Shown: positions 1 to 9,450, numbered from the stretch's first letter. The stretch is 64,000 nucleotides of DNA from Phreatobacter oligotrophus (GCF_003046185.1 NZ_PZZL01000001.1:248001-312000); one strand, 5' to 3'. Notes: generated from the sequence alone by a model not told the origin. Translations and numbers: made by a program.

Positions 1-458
1 ATGACGGCCAGGGCATGGGCGGCACGTCCTACCGCATGCCGACCCAGCCGATCATCCCCGGCTCCAATGTCGACGGGAAGACCAACTTCGCCGACATGAC
101 CTCCATGCCGCTGCGCGCCATCATCACCGCGCCGGCCAATGGCACCCGCCTGCCGGAGGCGACGCGCCACCTCCCGCTGCGCGGGGCGGCCTGGGCTGGC
201 GATTACGAGGTGGCCAAGGTCGAGGTCTCGGCCGATGCCGGCCAGCGTTGGCAGACCATGACGCTCAGCCGCCCGCGCAACCGCTACGACTGGGTCCGCT
301 GGACCGGCACCGTCGAACTGCCGACGGCCGGCTACTACGAGCTCTGGGTCCGCGCCACGGACTCGCGGGGCATCGCCCAGCCTCATGTGGCCACCAACTG
401 GAACCCGCAGGGCTACGGCGCCAATCCGCTCCACCGCGTCGCCGTTCTGGTGGGCTGA
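1..458 (+). CDS. sorA: Sulfite dehydrogenase molybdopterin subunit SorA (C-terminal part, runs in from the left edge)
   Basis: About 152 C-terminal residues are present; the frame is open from base 3 and the gene starts outside the window. The visible part has the look of the Mo-co oxidoreductase dimerisation domain: an immunoglobulin-like fold with VEVSADAGQRW and YDWVRWTG, ending in the WNPQGYG...NPLHRV stretch typical of sulfite oxidases. The family oxidises sulfite to sulfate in the periplasm and passes electrons to a cytochrome c. A heme-c gene follows 3 bp downstream, which fits the SorAB pair. The molybdenum-binding domain and any Tat signal lie off the window, so the assignment rests on this domain plus the neighbour. 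Confidence 0.85.
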   Translation, partial: DGQGMGGTSYRMPTQPIIPGSNVDGKTNFADMTSMPLRAIITAPANGTRLPEATRHLPLRGAAWAGDYEVAKVEVSADAGQRWQTMTLSRPRNRYDWVRWTGTVELPTAGYYELWVRATDSRGIAQPHVATNWNPQGYGANPLHRVAVLVG

Positions 459-461
459 CGC

Positions 462-800
462 ATGGCCCGTTCGATCCTTCTGGCCGCCGCCCTCGTGATG
501 ATGGCGGTGGCGGGCGATGTCCGTGCCGACGAGAGCCCGGCCGACATGCCGGACTTTCCCGGCCGCGACGAGACCTTCGGCTATTGCATCGGCTGCCACT
601 CGATGAAGGTGGTGGGTCGCCAGGGCATGGACCGCGACCGCTGGGATTCAACGCTCAGCTGGATGAGCGAGAAGCACAACATGCCGGCTCCCGACGCCGA
701 GACCCGCAAGCTGCTGCTGGACTACCTGGAAAAGGCCTATCCCGCGGCCACTCCGGCCCAGGGTGGCGGCTTCGTCGTGCCCTTCGCTCCGCAGCGCTGA
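462..800 (+). CDS. sorB: Cytochrome c subunit of sulfite dehydrogenase, SorB-like
   Basis: A 112-residue protein with an N-terminal signal peptide (hydrophobic residues 4-17, cleavage likely after VRA near residue 22) and one heme c motif, C42-I-G-C45-H46. KHNMPAP further on offers a candidate distal methionine ligand. The size fits a small monoheme cytochrome. It starts 3 bp after sorA, so the two are probably co-translated. Inferred role: accept electrons from the SorA heme/molybdenum centre and deliver them to the respiratory chain from the periplasm. The gene ends just before the convergent MgtC-family gene, only 4 bp away. Confidence 0.85.
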   Translation: MARSILLAAALVMMAVAGDVRADESPADMPDFPGRDETFGYCIGCHSMKVVGRQGMDRDRWDSTLSWMSEKHNMPAPDAETRKLLLDYLEKAYPAATPAQGGGFVVPFAPQR

Positions 801-804
801 GCCT

Positions 805-1527
805 TCAGTCGCTGGTGCGCATCGACCAGGTGGCATGCCGGACGCCCGGCGTGCGGCCGACGGCGGCGATGACCCCCTCGAGTTCGCCGGGCTTGGCGGT
901 GGACGCGGCGAGCACGACGGTCAGCTCCGTCGTCTCGTCCGACAGGTCCTCGGTCGAGGTCTCCCGCACCGCGTAGTTGTGCGCCTCGAGATGGCCCTCG
1001 ACCACCTCGCGGATGCGCCCGATATCCTCCGAGGACGCCGAGACGTGGAGCTCGTAGGTTGCCTCCGTCGTGGTCTCGTCCAGCGGCTGGCGGTTGATGA
1101 GGTTGACCAGCGGCCTCAGCGCCGTGTTGGCGGCAAGGACGAAGAGTGCGATCAGCACCGCCTCGGCGACGAAATCGGCCCCGGCCGTGGCGCCGACCGC
1201 CGCCGAGCCCCAGAGGGTCGCCGCCGTGTTGAGGCCGCGGATGTTCAGCCCCTCGCGCATGATGACGCCGGCGCCGAGGAAGCCGACGCCGGAGACCACA
1301 TAGGCCAGCACATGGGCGGCACTGGCATTGCCGTTGAGCCGCATGCCGATGTCGACGAAGGCGGCAGCGCCCACCGCCACCAGCACATTGGTGCGCAGGC
1401 CCGCGGTGCGCTGCCGGAATTGCCGTTCCGCGCCGATCAGCGTGCCCAGCACGAAGGCCGTGGCGAGGCTGATGATGGTGTCGAGAAAGGGCACCAGCTG
1501 GAAGGATTGGACGGCGGCAAGGGTCAT
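805..1527 (-). CDS. MgtC/SapB family membrane protein
   Basis: 240 residues. The N-terminal 140 residues form four to five hydrophobic helices with the family hallmarks GTLIGAERQ, RTNVLVAVGAA and VSGVGFLGAGVIM, followed by GLNTAATLW. The C-terminal 90 residues form an ACT-like cytoplasmic domain, as in longer MgtC relatives. The family is linked to magnesium limitation and virulence in enterobacteria and includes proteins that modulate the F-ATPase, but most environmental members are uncharacterised. It is convergent with sorB. There is no nearby mgtB magnesium-transporter gene, so no specific role is assigned. Confidence 0.85.
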   Translation of the reverse strand: MTLAAVQSFQLVPFLDTIISLATAFVLGTLIGAERQFRQRTAGLRTNVLVAVGAAAFVDIGMRLNGNASAAHVLAYVVSGVGFLGAGVIMREGLNIRGLNTAATLWGSAAVGATAGADFVAEAVLIALFVLAANTALRPLVNLINRQPLDETTTEATYELHVSASSEDIGRIREVVEGHLEAHNYAVRETSTEDLSDETTELTVVLAASTAKPGELEGVIAAVGRTPGVRHATWSMRTSD

Positions 1528-1686
1528 GGGCGTCAGGTCCGCGGGCAGGGCGCCAGCCTGGGGAAGGTCCCGGGGCGCAGAGGCCGCAGCCGCATGCCCC
1601 GAGTCAAGCCGAAAGAGGGCGTGGACAGTCCCGCCCTTGCCGCTGGCCTGTGACCGCGGGATGACGCTCCGGGGCGCTGGCGCTGT

Positions 1687-3702
1687 TCAGGACGCCTTGA
1701 GGCCAGCCTCACCCATCGTCGCCGCGCGCGTCTGGTCGAACCGGCTGAGGCAGCCCGCCAGGGCGTCGGCCTCGACGGGCGGGGAGTAGAAATAGCCCTG
1801 GACCAGCACACCGCCGAGCTCGCGCAGCACCTCCAGCTCGCCTGCCGTCTCGACGCCCTCGATGACGCAGTCCAGCTTCATGTCGCGGCTGAGCGCGATG
1901 AGCGAGCGGACGATGTTGTGGCTGGCGGCGTCCTGTTCGATGCGGGCGATGAAGCTGCGGTCGATCTTCAGTTTCGTCAGCGGCAGGGAATGCAGCCGGG
2001 ACAGGCTCGAATAGCCCGTGCCGAAATCATCGATCGAGATGCCGCAGCCGAGATCCCGCAGCTGCAGGACCGAGCGCCTCACCTGGGCGGGGTCGAAGGC
2101 GAAGGCGGTCTCGGTGATCTCGAGGTCGAGGCGGCGCGGATCGAAGGCGGACTGGCCGATCACCGCCGTGATCCTGAGGAGGTTTTCCGGCGAGCTGAGG
2201 TCCTGGGCCGAGAGGTTGAAGGACAGCCGCAGGGGCGCGGGCCAGGCCGTCGCGGTCTCCAGCGCCTTCTTCAGGAGGATCGTGGTCAGGCGCGACACGA
2301 AGCCGCCGCGTTCGGCGACCGGAATGAACTCGCCGGGCGATACCGGCCCGAGGGTGGGGCTGACCCAGCGGGCGAGCGCCTCGAAGCCGATGGCCTGCTC
2401 GGTCCTCACGTCGACGATGGGCTGGAAGAGCACCTTGAGCTCGCTCTCGAGGTCCGCCGACCGCAGCGCCTGCTCGATCACGGCATGGCGGCGGATCTCG
2501 TCATTATGGGCCTCGGAGAACATCACGACCGACCCACGCTGGCCGCGCTTTGCCTGGTAGAGGGCGTAGTCGGCGCGATACATCAGGTCCTGCGGCGAGT
2601 GGATGTGATGATGCTGGGTCGCGATGCCCAGCGACCCCGAGATCTGCACGACCGTGCCGGCGAGGGAGAAATGCCGCGACAGGACGTCGCAGACCTCCTG
2701 GCCCCAGGCGAGGCAGTCCTCCTCGCTGGCCTTGGACGTCAGCAGGAAGGCGAATTCGTCGCCGCCGAGCCGGGCGAGGAAGATCCCGTGGGGTGCGCAG
2801 GCGGCCTCCAGCCGCCGGCTGACCTCTTGCAGCAGGCGGTCGCCCACGCCGTGGCCGAAGGCGTCGTTCACCGGCTTGAACCCATCGAGGTCGAGAATGC
2901 CGACCGCGAGGAACCGGTCCTGCGCCGGGCTGTCATAGGCTTCGGCGAGGCGGGCGAAGAAGGCCCGGCGGTTCGGCAGGTCCGTGAGGCTATCGAGGTT
3001 CGCCAGGCGGAAGTTCTCGTTGCCGAGCGCCACGGCCTCGGCCTGCGCCTGAACCATGTGGGTGAAGTGGTTGTAGTTGATGTTCAGGATGATCAGCATC
3101 GCCAGCGAGACGAGGCCGACATTGACCGCCGAGGCGATGAAGGTCGGCTCACCCGAGCTGATGAAGAAGCCCACGAACAGGCCGTTGACGATCACCGCCA
3201 CCGTCAGGCCCGCCGGCCGCAGGTGCATCAGGCAGAAGATGCAGCTGATGACGGTGATGGCCATGTAAAACGCCACATGGGCGCGCGTGTAGGCCGTGCC
3301 ATAGCCGTAGAGCGAGAGCGACCAGACGGCGAAGCTCAGCGAGATGACGAAGGCAAGCTTGAGCGTGCGGCTGAGCTCAGCCCGCGCCAGTTCTGGCGTC
3401 ACCTGACCGCCGCGCTGCCGCCACCACATGGCGATCCTGAGGCCGGTGAAGAGCGTCATCACGACGGGCACGCCGATGGTGATCCAGGCCGGCGCATGGG
3501 CGATGTGGGTGGCCGCCAGCGCCCAGGTATTCGTCATGAGGATGACGTACATGAGCGGCACCTGCCGCGAGAAGGCGCGGTGCTGCGCGTGGAGCAGATC
3601 GGGATCGTCTGGCAATCCCCAGAGCCGGGCGATGGGCTCGATCAGCCGCTCGCGCATAGTCCGTGACACTGTCTCGCCGGTCTGGTGTCCCGGAACACTC
3701 AT
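1687..3702 (-). CDS. Membrane-anchored GGDEF-EAL dual-domain cyclic-di-GMP protein
   Basis: 671 residues. About six hydrophobic segments lie between residues 45 and 210, with no recognisable extracytoplasmic sensor domain. A GGDEF domain follows (about 235-395), with an intact R-L-GGDEF signature and the metal-binding DLDGFK. The EAL domain (about 410-655) has FEALARW, NLSAQ, DDFGTGYSS and IEGVET. Both catalytic signatures look intact, so the protein could synthesise or hydrolyse c-di-GMP; which dominates cannot be read from sequence. The flagellar genes 6.5 kb away are a plausible target of its signal, but this is inference. Start chosen at the ATG; another in-frame Met lies 15 residues in. 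Confidence 0.9.
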   Translation of the reverse strand: MSVPGHQTGETVSRTMRERLIEPIARLWGLPDDPDLLHAQHRAFSRQVPLMYVILMTNTWALAATHIAHAPAWITIGVPVVMTLFTGLRIAMWWRQRGGQVTPELARAELSRTLKLAFVISLSFAVWSLSLYGYGTAYTRAHVAFYMAITVISCIFCLMHLRPAGLTVAVIVNGLFVGFFISSGEPTFIASAVNVGLVSLAMLIILNINYNHFTHMVQAQAEAVALGNENFRLANLDSLTDLPNRRAFFARLAEAYDSPAQDRFLAVGILDLDGFKPVNDAFGHGVGDRLLQEVSRRLEAACAPHGIFLARLGGDEFAFLLTSKASEEDCLAWGQEVCDVLSRHFSLAGTVVQISGSLGIATQHHHIHSPQDLMYRADYALYQAKRGQRGSVVMFSEAHNDEIRRHAVIEQALRSADLESELKVLFQPIVDVRTEQAIGFEALARWVSPTLGPVSPGEFIPVAERGGFVSRLTTILLKKALETATAWPAPLRLSFNLSAQDLSSPENLLRITAVIGQSAFDPRRLDLEITETAFAFDPAQVRRSVLQLRDLGCGISIDDFGTGYSSLSRLHSLPLTKLKIDRSFIARIEQDAASHNIVRSLIALSRDMKLDCVIEGVETAGELEVLRELGGVLVQGYFYSPPVEADALAGCLSRFDQTRAATMGEAGLKAS

Positions 3703-3833
3703 CGATCGCTGCCCCCGCCGGCCGAGTCATCGAGAAGACGCCAGCAATCGCCGTGCGGCCGTGAAACCGGCCGCTACAAACGATTACAGGAGTACCGTGC
3801 AGGCAATCTGTTTTCTTTACGTTAAGGATGCTT
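3703..3833. other. Intergenic spacer between macB and the GGDEF-EAL gene
   Basis: 131 bp with lower GC than its surroundings near 3780-3830. It holds a 6-bp stem (3755-3760 with 3769-3774, 8-nt loop) that could help end the mac transcript or form part of the GGDEF-EAL leader. No convincing promoter elements at proper spacing were found. Confidence 0.35.
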
Positions 3834-5792
3834 CTACTGCGCCAGGGCCTCGACCGGATCGAGACGCGCCGCCGACCGTGCCGGCAGGAAGCCAAAGACG
3901 AGGCCGATGAGGCTGGAAAAGCCGAAGGCCAGGACGATGGATAGCGGCGAATAGATCAGCGAGAAGGCCGGTACGAGGGCGTTGAACACGATCCCGAAGC
4001 CGAGCGCCACCAGGATGCCGGCCACCCCGCCGATGAGGGTGATCAGCACAGCCTCGATCAGGAACTGTTCGAGAATGTCGCTGGCGCGGCCACCGACCGC
4101 CATGCGGACACCAATCTCGCGTGTGCGCTCCACCACCGAGACCAGCATGATGTTCATCACCCCGACGCCGCCGACGATGAGCGAGATCACCGCGATGGCG
4201 GCGATGAGCAGGGCGAGGGTCTCGGTGGTCGAGGTGATGGTCTGGCGGATGTCGTCGGTGTTGAGGACGAAGAAGTCCTTGCGGCCATGGCGCTGCTCCA
4301 GGAGGCGCGTCGCGGCCTCGAGGGCCCGGTTCGTCGGGGTCGTATCGGCGACGCGGACGATGATGCTCCGCAGCGCCGGGTCGCCGAGGAAGCGCGCCTG
4401 GACCGTGGTGTAGGGCAGATAGACCGTCAGGCTCTGGCTGGAGCCGAACCCGCTCTGCTGGCGCCGCGTGATGCCGATGATGCGGCAGGGCACCTTGCCG
4501 ATGAGCACAATCGTGCCGATGGCCGAGGCGGTGCCCATCGGGAAGAGCGTCTTCGAGGTGTTGTCGTCGATGACCACTTCCTGGACGAGGGACCGAACGC
4601 TGTCGGCATCGAAGAACTGCCCCTCGCTGAGCCGCGTTCCCTTCACCGTGAAGTACTGGTCGCCGACGCCATTGACCATCACGGTGGCCTCGGTCGCACC
4701 CAGCCGCACGGTGGAGGAGGTGGAGACGGTCGGCGTGACCGCGGCGGCGAAGGGCTGCTGTTGCAGGGCGCGGGCATCGTCCAGCACCAGTGTCTTAATG
4801 CGGCCGGAGCGCACGTCGCCGAAATCGGTGCCGGGGAAGATCTCCAGCGTATTGGTGCCGAGGTTCGAGATGTTGGCGAGCACGCGCTCGCGCGATCCCT
4901 GGCCGAGCGCCACGACGCAGAGCACCGAGGCGATGCCGATGATGATGCCGAGCATGGTCAGGAACGAGCGCAGGCGGTGGGCATTCATGGCGATCAGCGC
5001 CATGCGCGCCGCCTCGCCGAAGCTCGCGATCCGCGCCAGCCAGCCCCGCCGCTGGCCGGCGCCCCGCGGGCGGTTCGCCGTCACCGGCTCTGCCGTAGTC
5101 TCTGTCCGCCGGTCTGCAACAATGTCGCCGTCGCTGATCTCGATGATCCGCCGCGCATGGGCCGCGACGCCCGGGTCATGGGTCACGATGATGACGGTGT
5201 GTCCCTCGGCGTTCAGCTCCTTGAGGATCTCCAGCACCTCGCCGCTGGTCTGCCGGTCGAGGGCCCCGGTCGGTTCATCCGCCAGGATCACCTCGGCCCC
5301 GTTCATCAGCGACCGGGCGATCGAGACGCGCTGCTGCTGGCCGCCGGAGAGTTGGTTCGGCCGGTGGGCCAGCCGCGCCCCCATGCCGAGGCGCGACAGT
5401 AGTTCCTTCGCCCGGCCCTCGCGTGCGCCCCGCGAGCGGCCGCCATAGATGGCCGGAATCTCGACGTTTTCCAGCGCGTTCAGCTCGTCGAGCAGGTGAT
5501 AGCGCTGGAAGATGAAGCCGAAATGCTCGCGGCGAAGATCGGCCCGCTCGTCAGGCGTCATGCCGGCGACGCTTCGTCCGGCAATGCGATAGTCGCCGCT
5601 GGTCGGCCGGTCGAGGCAGCCGAGGATGTTCATCAGCGTCGACTTGCCCGACCCCGACGCGCCGATGATCGCGACCATCTCGCCGGCTTCGATGGTGAGG
5701 TTGATGTCCTTGAGCGCGGCGAAACTGTCCTCGCCGGTGCGGAATTCCCGGCGGATATGGGTGAGGACGAGCAGCGGCTCCGCCATGGTCAA
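3834..5792 (-). CDS. macB: MacB-type ABC transporter (ATPase fused to permease)
   Basis: 652 residues, the usual MacB length. The N-terminal ABC domain (about 1-230) has Walker A GASGSGKST, signature LSGGQQQR, Walker B VILADEPTGALD and the H-loop TVIIVTHD. A first transmembrane helix near 270 (LRSFLTMLGIIIGIASVL) leads into a MacB-type periplasmic domain, and three C-terminal FtsX helices carry GGVGVMNIMLVSVVERTREIGVRMAVG. The family acts as a mechanotransmitter with MacA and a TolC-like channel to expel macrolides, peptides or lipids. The start overlaps the macA stop by 4 bp, showing translational coupling. It is the last gene of the nodT-macA-macB operon. Confidence 0.95.
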   Translation of the reverse strand: MTMAEPLLVLTHIRREFRTGEDSFAALKDINLTIEAGEMVAIIGASGSGKSTLMNILGCLDRPTSGDYRIAGRSVAGMTPDERADLRREHFGFIFQRYHLLDELNALENVEIPAIYGGRSRGAREGRAKELLSRLGMGARLAHRPNQLSGGQQQRVSIARSLMNGAEVILADEPTGALDRQTSGEVLEILKELNAEGHTVIIVTHDPGVAAHARRIIEISDGDIVADRRTETTAEPVTANRPRGAGQRRGWLARIASFGEAARMALIAMNAHRLRSFLTMLGIIIGIASVLCVVALGQGSRERVLANISNLGTNTLEIFPGTDFGDVRSGRIKTLVLDDARALQQQPFAAAVTPTVSTSSTVRLGATEATVMVNGVGDQYFTVKGTRLSEGQFFDADSVRSLVQEVVIDDNTSKTLFPMGTASAIGTIVLIGKVPCRIIGITRRQQSGFGSSQSLTVYLPYTTVQARFLGDPALRSIIVRVADTTPTNRALEAATRLLEQRHGRKDFFVLNTDDIRQTITSTTETLALLIAAIAVISLIVGGVGVMNIMLVSVVERTREIGVRMAVGGRASDILEQFLIEAVLITLIGGVAGILVALGFGIVFNALVPAFSLIYSPLSIVLAFGFSSLIGLVFGFLPARSAARLDPVEALAQ

Positions 5793-6991
5793 AGCCCTCC
5801 GCCCGGCGGGCCCATGCCGGGCCGCCCGGCCGGCGCTTCGCTCGCCGCACGCCGGCCGATGACCACGCGTTCGCCGGCGGACAGGCCGGTGGCGATTTCC
5901 GCCGTCACCTTGTTGTCGATGCCGACCCGGACCTCGCGCGGCTGGGGACGGCCGGCGTCATCGAGGACCTGGACGGTCGCGGTGCCGTCCGGGCCGCGCG
6001 TGACGATGGCGGCGGAGGGCACGGTGACCACGCCCTTCGCCTCCGCCAGCACCACCACGACCTGCGCGGTCATGTAGGTGCGCAGCACGCCGTCATCGTT
6101 CGGCACCCGGAACTGGCCGTAGTAGTAGATCGCCGAGGATGTCGACGAGGTGCTCGACGAGGTCGTGGTCGAGGTGGTGAAACTGCTGTCGGTCTTCACC
6201 GATTCCGGCGCCGGGTCGATGGTCTCGATCCTCCCCTCGAAACGCCGGGCCGTGTCCCCGAGAATGGTGAAATAGACCGGCATCCCCGGCTTCACCCGGA
6301 TGACATCAGCCTCCGAGATCTCGGCCCGCACCTGCATGGCGGACAGATCGCCGAGCACGACGAGAGTGGGGGCGGACTGGACGGCGTTCACCGTCTGGCC
6401 CTCCTGCGTGACGATGGCGAGGACGGTGCCGTCGATCGGGGCGGTGATGCGGGTGTAGCCGAGATTGACCCGCGCAATGTCGAGGCTGGCTTCCGCTTGG
6501 GCAATCTGTCCGTCGAGATTGGCGATCTGGGCCTTGAGCGTCTTCACCGAGCTTTCGGCCGTCTCGAAATCGGCCCGCGACGTGGCGGTCTGGGTCAGCA
6601 TGGTGCGCTGGCGGGTCAGCGTGAGCTCGGCATAGGAGAGGCTCACGGCCTTCTCGTCGCGCTGGGCGCGCACGCTCTGCAACGAGGCCTCGGCGCTGCG
6701 CAGGCTGTTCTGCTGGGACGTTGAATCGATCTCCGCCACGAGGTCGCCGCGGGCTATCCGCTGCCCGGGCGTGACCGCGAGCCGCGTCACGCGCCCCGAG
6801 ACCTGGGCGCCGACGGCGACGAGGCGCACCGGCCGTACGGACCCGCTGGCGAGAACCGTCTGCTCCACCGAGCCGACGGTCGCGGCCGCGGTGATCAGCG
6901 TGTCGGCCGCCGGCTGCCCGAAGCGGCGATGACCCACATAGGCCGCGGCGAGGGCCGCGATGACGAGCATGAGCACGAAAAGGCGCTTCAA
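5789..6991 (-). CDS. macA: MacA-like periplasmic adaptor of the tripartite efflux pump
   Basis: 400 residues. An N-terminal signal anchor (residues 3-19) is followed by a lipoyl/barrel-sandwich half (GRVTRLAVTPGQRIARGDLVAEID), a long helical hairpin (about 75-175) and the second lipoyl half (APIDGTVLAIVTQEGQTVNA). A beta-barrel and a membrane-proximal domain end in a Gly/Pro tail. A Ser/Thr-only stretch near residues 265-285 interrupts the barrel and is unusual. The start is a TTG with a good GGGAGA Shine-Dalgarno sequence about 8 nt upstream. It bridges MacB to the NodT-family outer-membrane channel encoded just upstream in the same operon. Confidence 0.93.
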   Translation of the reverse strand: MKRLFVLMLVIAALAAAYVGHRRFGQPAADTLITAAATVGSVEQTVLASGSVRPVRLVAVGAQVSGRVTRLAVTPGQRIARGDLVAEIDSTSQQNSLRSAEASLQSVRAQRDEKAVSLSYAELTLTRQRTMLTQTATSRADFETAESSVKTLKAQIANLDGQIAQAEASLDIARVNLGYTRITAPIDGTVLAIVTQEGQTVNAVQSAPTLVVLGDLSAMQVRAEISEADVIRVKPGMPVYFTILGDTARRFEGRIETIDPAPESVKTDSSFTTSTTTSSSTSSTSSAIYYYGQFRVPNDDGVLRTYMTAQVVVVLAEAKGVVTVPSAAIVTRGPDGTATVQVLDDAGRPQPREVRVGIDNKVTAEIATGLSAGERVVIGRRAASEAPAGRPGMGPPGGGL

Positions 6992-7014
6992 GACGTGTCT
7001 CCCTGGGACCGCGG

Positions 7015-8511
7015 TCAGTCGCGGGGGGCGGGCCGGGTGGCAAGCCGCGGGCCGGTGTTGCTGTCGACCACCCGCGCGCGCGCGGCGTCGATCTCGCCGG
7101 CCCAGCCGCCGCCCAGCGCCTTGCCGAGCGCGACAAAGCTCGTGGCGGCGAGTATGCGGCTCTGCAGCAGGTTGTCTTCGGCGTCGTAGAGCGACCGCTC
7201 GGCGTCGAGCACATCGAGGAAGCTCGACGAACCGCCGGCGTAGCGGATGCGGGCGAGCCGCGCCGCCTCGCGATAGCCGCGCGCCGCCGTGTCGAGATGG
7301 CCGGAGCGAAGGCGCTGCTGGGCAAGCCCCACGAGGGCGTTCTCGACGTCTTCGAGCGCTGCGAGGATGGCGCCGTGATAGGCGGCGTGGGACTGGTCGC
7401 GCAGCGCCTGCTCCACGGCCACCGCAGCCCGCCGCCGCCCGGCATCGAAGATCGGCACGGTCACCGAAGGCCCGAAGGACCAGGCCAGCGACGAGGCATT
7501 GGCGAGATCGCCGACGCGCACCCCGCTGGTCGCGAGGGTGCCGCTCAGCGTCACGGAGGGATAGAGCGCGGCCTCGGCCTGGCCGATGAGGGCCGTTGCC
7601 TGGGCGAGCTTGCGTTCGGCCTGGCGCAGGTCGGGCCGGTTGCGCAGGACGTCCGCCGGAAGGCCGGGGGGCAGAGGCCTGCGCGGCGCCGGAATGGTCG
7701 CGTCGCGCCGCATCCGGGCGACCACGGCCTCCGGGCCGCGGCCCAGCAGGACGCCGAGCCTGTGGGCTGACTTGGCGAAGGAGGCTTCCAGCGTCGGCAC
7801 ATTGGCCTGGGTGCTGGCGGCGAGCGCCCGGGCCTTGGCGAGATCGACCGGCGAGGAGGCGCCGGCATCCACCTTGGCCCTCGTCAGCTCCGCCGTCTCG
7901 CGCTGGCTCGCGGTGGTGCGCCGGGCCAGCGCCGCGCGAGCGAGATAGCCGCGCGCCTCGATATAGTTCTGGGCGACATCCCCGACGAGTGTCAGAAGCG
8001 TCGCCCTGAGGTCTTCCTCGCTCGCCTCCGCGCTGCGCGTCGCCGCCTCGAGGCTGCGGCGGTTGGCGCCGAACAGATCGAGCTCCCAGCTCGCGTCGAA
8101 GCCGGCCTGGTAGAGATTGCTGGAGACATTGGCGCCGCTGGCCGAGGCGCTGGTGCGGCTATGGGTCGACGCGGCGCTGCCATCGACCGACGGCGCAAGG
8201 GCGGCGGCGGTCTGCAGGCGCGTCGCACGGGCCTGGCGCACCCGCGCCTTGGCCTGCTCGACATCCAGGTTGTTGGCCACCGCCTCGGCGATGAGCGCGT
8301 CGAGCACGGGGTCGCCGAAGCGTTTCCACCAGCCATCGAGCGAAGCCGCCGTCACCGAGGGCCCCGATCGCGCGTTGAGGTAGCGCCCCGGGAGGGCCGG
8401 CTCAGGAGCGCGATAGTCGGGTCCGACGACGCAGCCGCCCGCCAGCAGGCCCAGCGACAGCAGGGCAAGGGACCGCCATGAACGGGGGAGGGGGCGCACT
8501 GTCAGAAACAC
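7015..8511 (-). CDS. NodT-family outer-membrane efflux lipoprotein (TolC-like channel)
   Basis: 498 residues. It has a lipoprotein signal peptide ending in the lipobox LLAGGC, then the family N-terminus VGPDYRAPEPALPGRY. Two outer-membrane-efflux repeats follow, rich in long heptad helices, with LRQAERKLAQATALIGQAEAAL and SLAWSFGPSVTVPIFDAGRR. NodT proteins form the outer-membrane duct for RND or MacAB pumps. It is the first gene of a three-gene operon with macA 23 bp downstream, so it is the likely MacAB exit channel. The first codon is GTG; a second GTG four codons in is also possible. The divergent tetR lies about 100 bp away. Confidence 0.92.
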   Translation of the reverse strand: MFLTVRPLPRSWRSLALLSLGLLAGGCVVGPDYRAPEPALPGRYLNARSGPSVTAASLDGWWKRFGDPVLDALIAEAVANNLDVEQAKARVRQARATRLQTAAALAPSVDGSAASTHSRTSASASGANVSSNLYQAGFDASWELDLFGANRRSLEAATRSAEASEEDLRATLLTLVGDVAQNYIEARGYLARAALARRTTASQRETAELTRAKVDAGASSPVDLAKARALAASTQANVPTLEASFAKSAHRLGVLLGRGPEAVVARMRRDATIPAPRRPLPPGLPADVLRNRPDLRQAERKLAQATALIGQAEAALYPSVTLSGTLATSGVRVGDLANASSLAWSFGPSVTVPIFDAGRRRAAVAVEQALRDQSHAAYHGAILAALEDVENALVGLAQQRLRSGHLDTAARGYREAARLARIRYAGGSSSFLDVLDAERSLYDAEDNLLQSRILAATSFVALGKALGGGWAGEIDAARARVVDSNTGPRLATRPAPRD

Positions 8512-8525
8512 AGTGAAACATTTGT

Positions 8526-8539
8526 AAACTGCATAGTTT
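8526..8539. promoter_or_regulatory. Candidate TetR operator between nodT and tetR
   Basis: The AT-richer gap between the divergent nodT and tetR genes holds the inverted repeat AAACT-gcat-AGTTT (5-bp perfect arms, 4-bp spacer), 14 bp upstream of the nodT start and about 70 bp upstream of the chosen tetR start. Position and symmetry suit a TetR-family dimer controlling both genes. Inference only. Confidence 0.45.
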
Positions 8540-8610
8540 CTTTAATCACGGGACTCGGCTATGGTCAATTGTGCCCCTGGATGGCGGGGGATCACGATCT
8601 GGTCAGCGGC

Positions 8611-9258
8611 ATGAACGACGTCCCATCACCGACGCCCCGGCGCGGCCGGCCGAAATCGCTCAGTGATGCCCACCAGCAGGATCGTGCCCTCGGCGCCCTG
8701 CGCCGGGTCCTGGCCGAGCGGGGCTATGCCGGCACGACCATGGACATGGTGGCCGCCGCCGCGGGCCTGTCGAAGAAGACGCTCTATGCGCTGTTCGACA
8801 GCAAGGAGAAGCTGTTCGGCGCGCTGGTGGACCGGCATCGCGCCAGCATTCTCGACCTGCCGCGTCCGCCCTCGGACCGGCCGCTTGCGGAGGAGCTCGC
8901 CGCCATCTTCCGGCTCGACGCCGACCCCGCCGATGTCGAGGAGCGGCAGGCGGTGATGCATCTCATGCTCGCCGAAGCCCGCCGCCATGCCGAATTGCTC
9001 CCGGTGCTGAGCGCCCATGGGCCGCTGACGGCGGAGGCCTTGCTGGCGGAGTGGTTGCAGCGCGAACAGGAGAGGGGGCGCATTGCCGCCAGCGATCCGC
9101 GGGACCTCGCCGCCATCCTCCTCGGGCTGGTCTTCGGTGTCCTCGCCCCGCGGCCCCTTGCGCCCGCACCGATGGATTTTTCCTCGCGTCGCCGCATGGC
9201 GCTGCTCGCCATCGACGTCTTTCTCAACGGCGCTGAGGCGCGGGGAGGCACGGCCTGA
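8611..9258 (+). CDS. TetR/AcrR family transcriptional regulator
   Basis: 215 residues from the chosen ATG at 8611; in-frame TTG (8569) and ATG (8581) codons upstream would add 14 or 10 residues that are not conserved-looking. The N-terminal helix-turn-helix (about 20-65) carries the TetR signature GYAGTTMDMVAAAAGLSKKTLYALF followed by DSKEKLF. The C-terminal ligand-binding domain (about 75-205) is AcrR-like and contains VMHLMLAEARRHAELLPVL. It is divergent from nodT-macA-macB and is inferred to repress that pump until an effector binds. Confidence 0.9.
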   Translation: MNDVPSPTPRRGRPKSLSDAHQQDRALGALRRVLAERGYAGTTMDMVAAAAGLSKKTLYALFDSKEKLFGALVDRHRASILDLPRPPSDRPLAEELAAIFRLDADPADVEERQAVMHLMLAEARRHAELLPVLSAHGPLTAEALLAEWLQREQERGRIAASDPRDLAAILLGLVFGVLAPRPLAPAPMDFSSRRRMALLAIDVFLNGAEARGGTA

Positions 9259-9450
9259 CGGGATCGCTCCGCCGGCCCCGGCCGCACGCGGCAAAAATTG
9301 CCCGGTACCCGGCAGAATATTCCTAGATAACTATATGAAAAAAAACGACTTTTGCCAAAAATTCTGCGCCTGCTTTTCGCGCCCCGTCCGTTTCAGTGTC
9401 AGGTGGCCCCATGACCGGCTCGCCACCAACGACCAGACGGGAGAATCGTC
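9259..9450. other. Intergenic spacer before the ECF sigma gene
   Basis: 192 bp containing an AT-rich patch (about 9322-9365, including an eight-A run) unlike the surrounding GC-rich coding DNA. The imperfect palindrome TGCC-C-GGTACC-C-GGCA sits near 9299-9314. The sigma gene's own promoter probably lies here; I could not assign ECF-type -35/-10 boxes. Confidence 0.4.

Noticed and set aside
8522-8546. A sigma-70-like promoter TTGTAA/TTTAAT ahead of tetR
   Set aside because: Spacing between the two hexamers is only 13 bp, too short; kept only the palindrome as an operator candidate.
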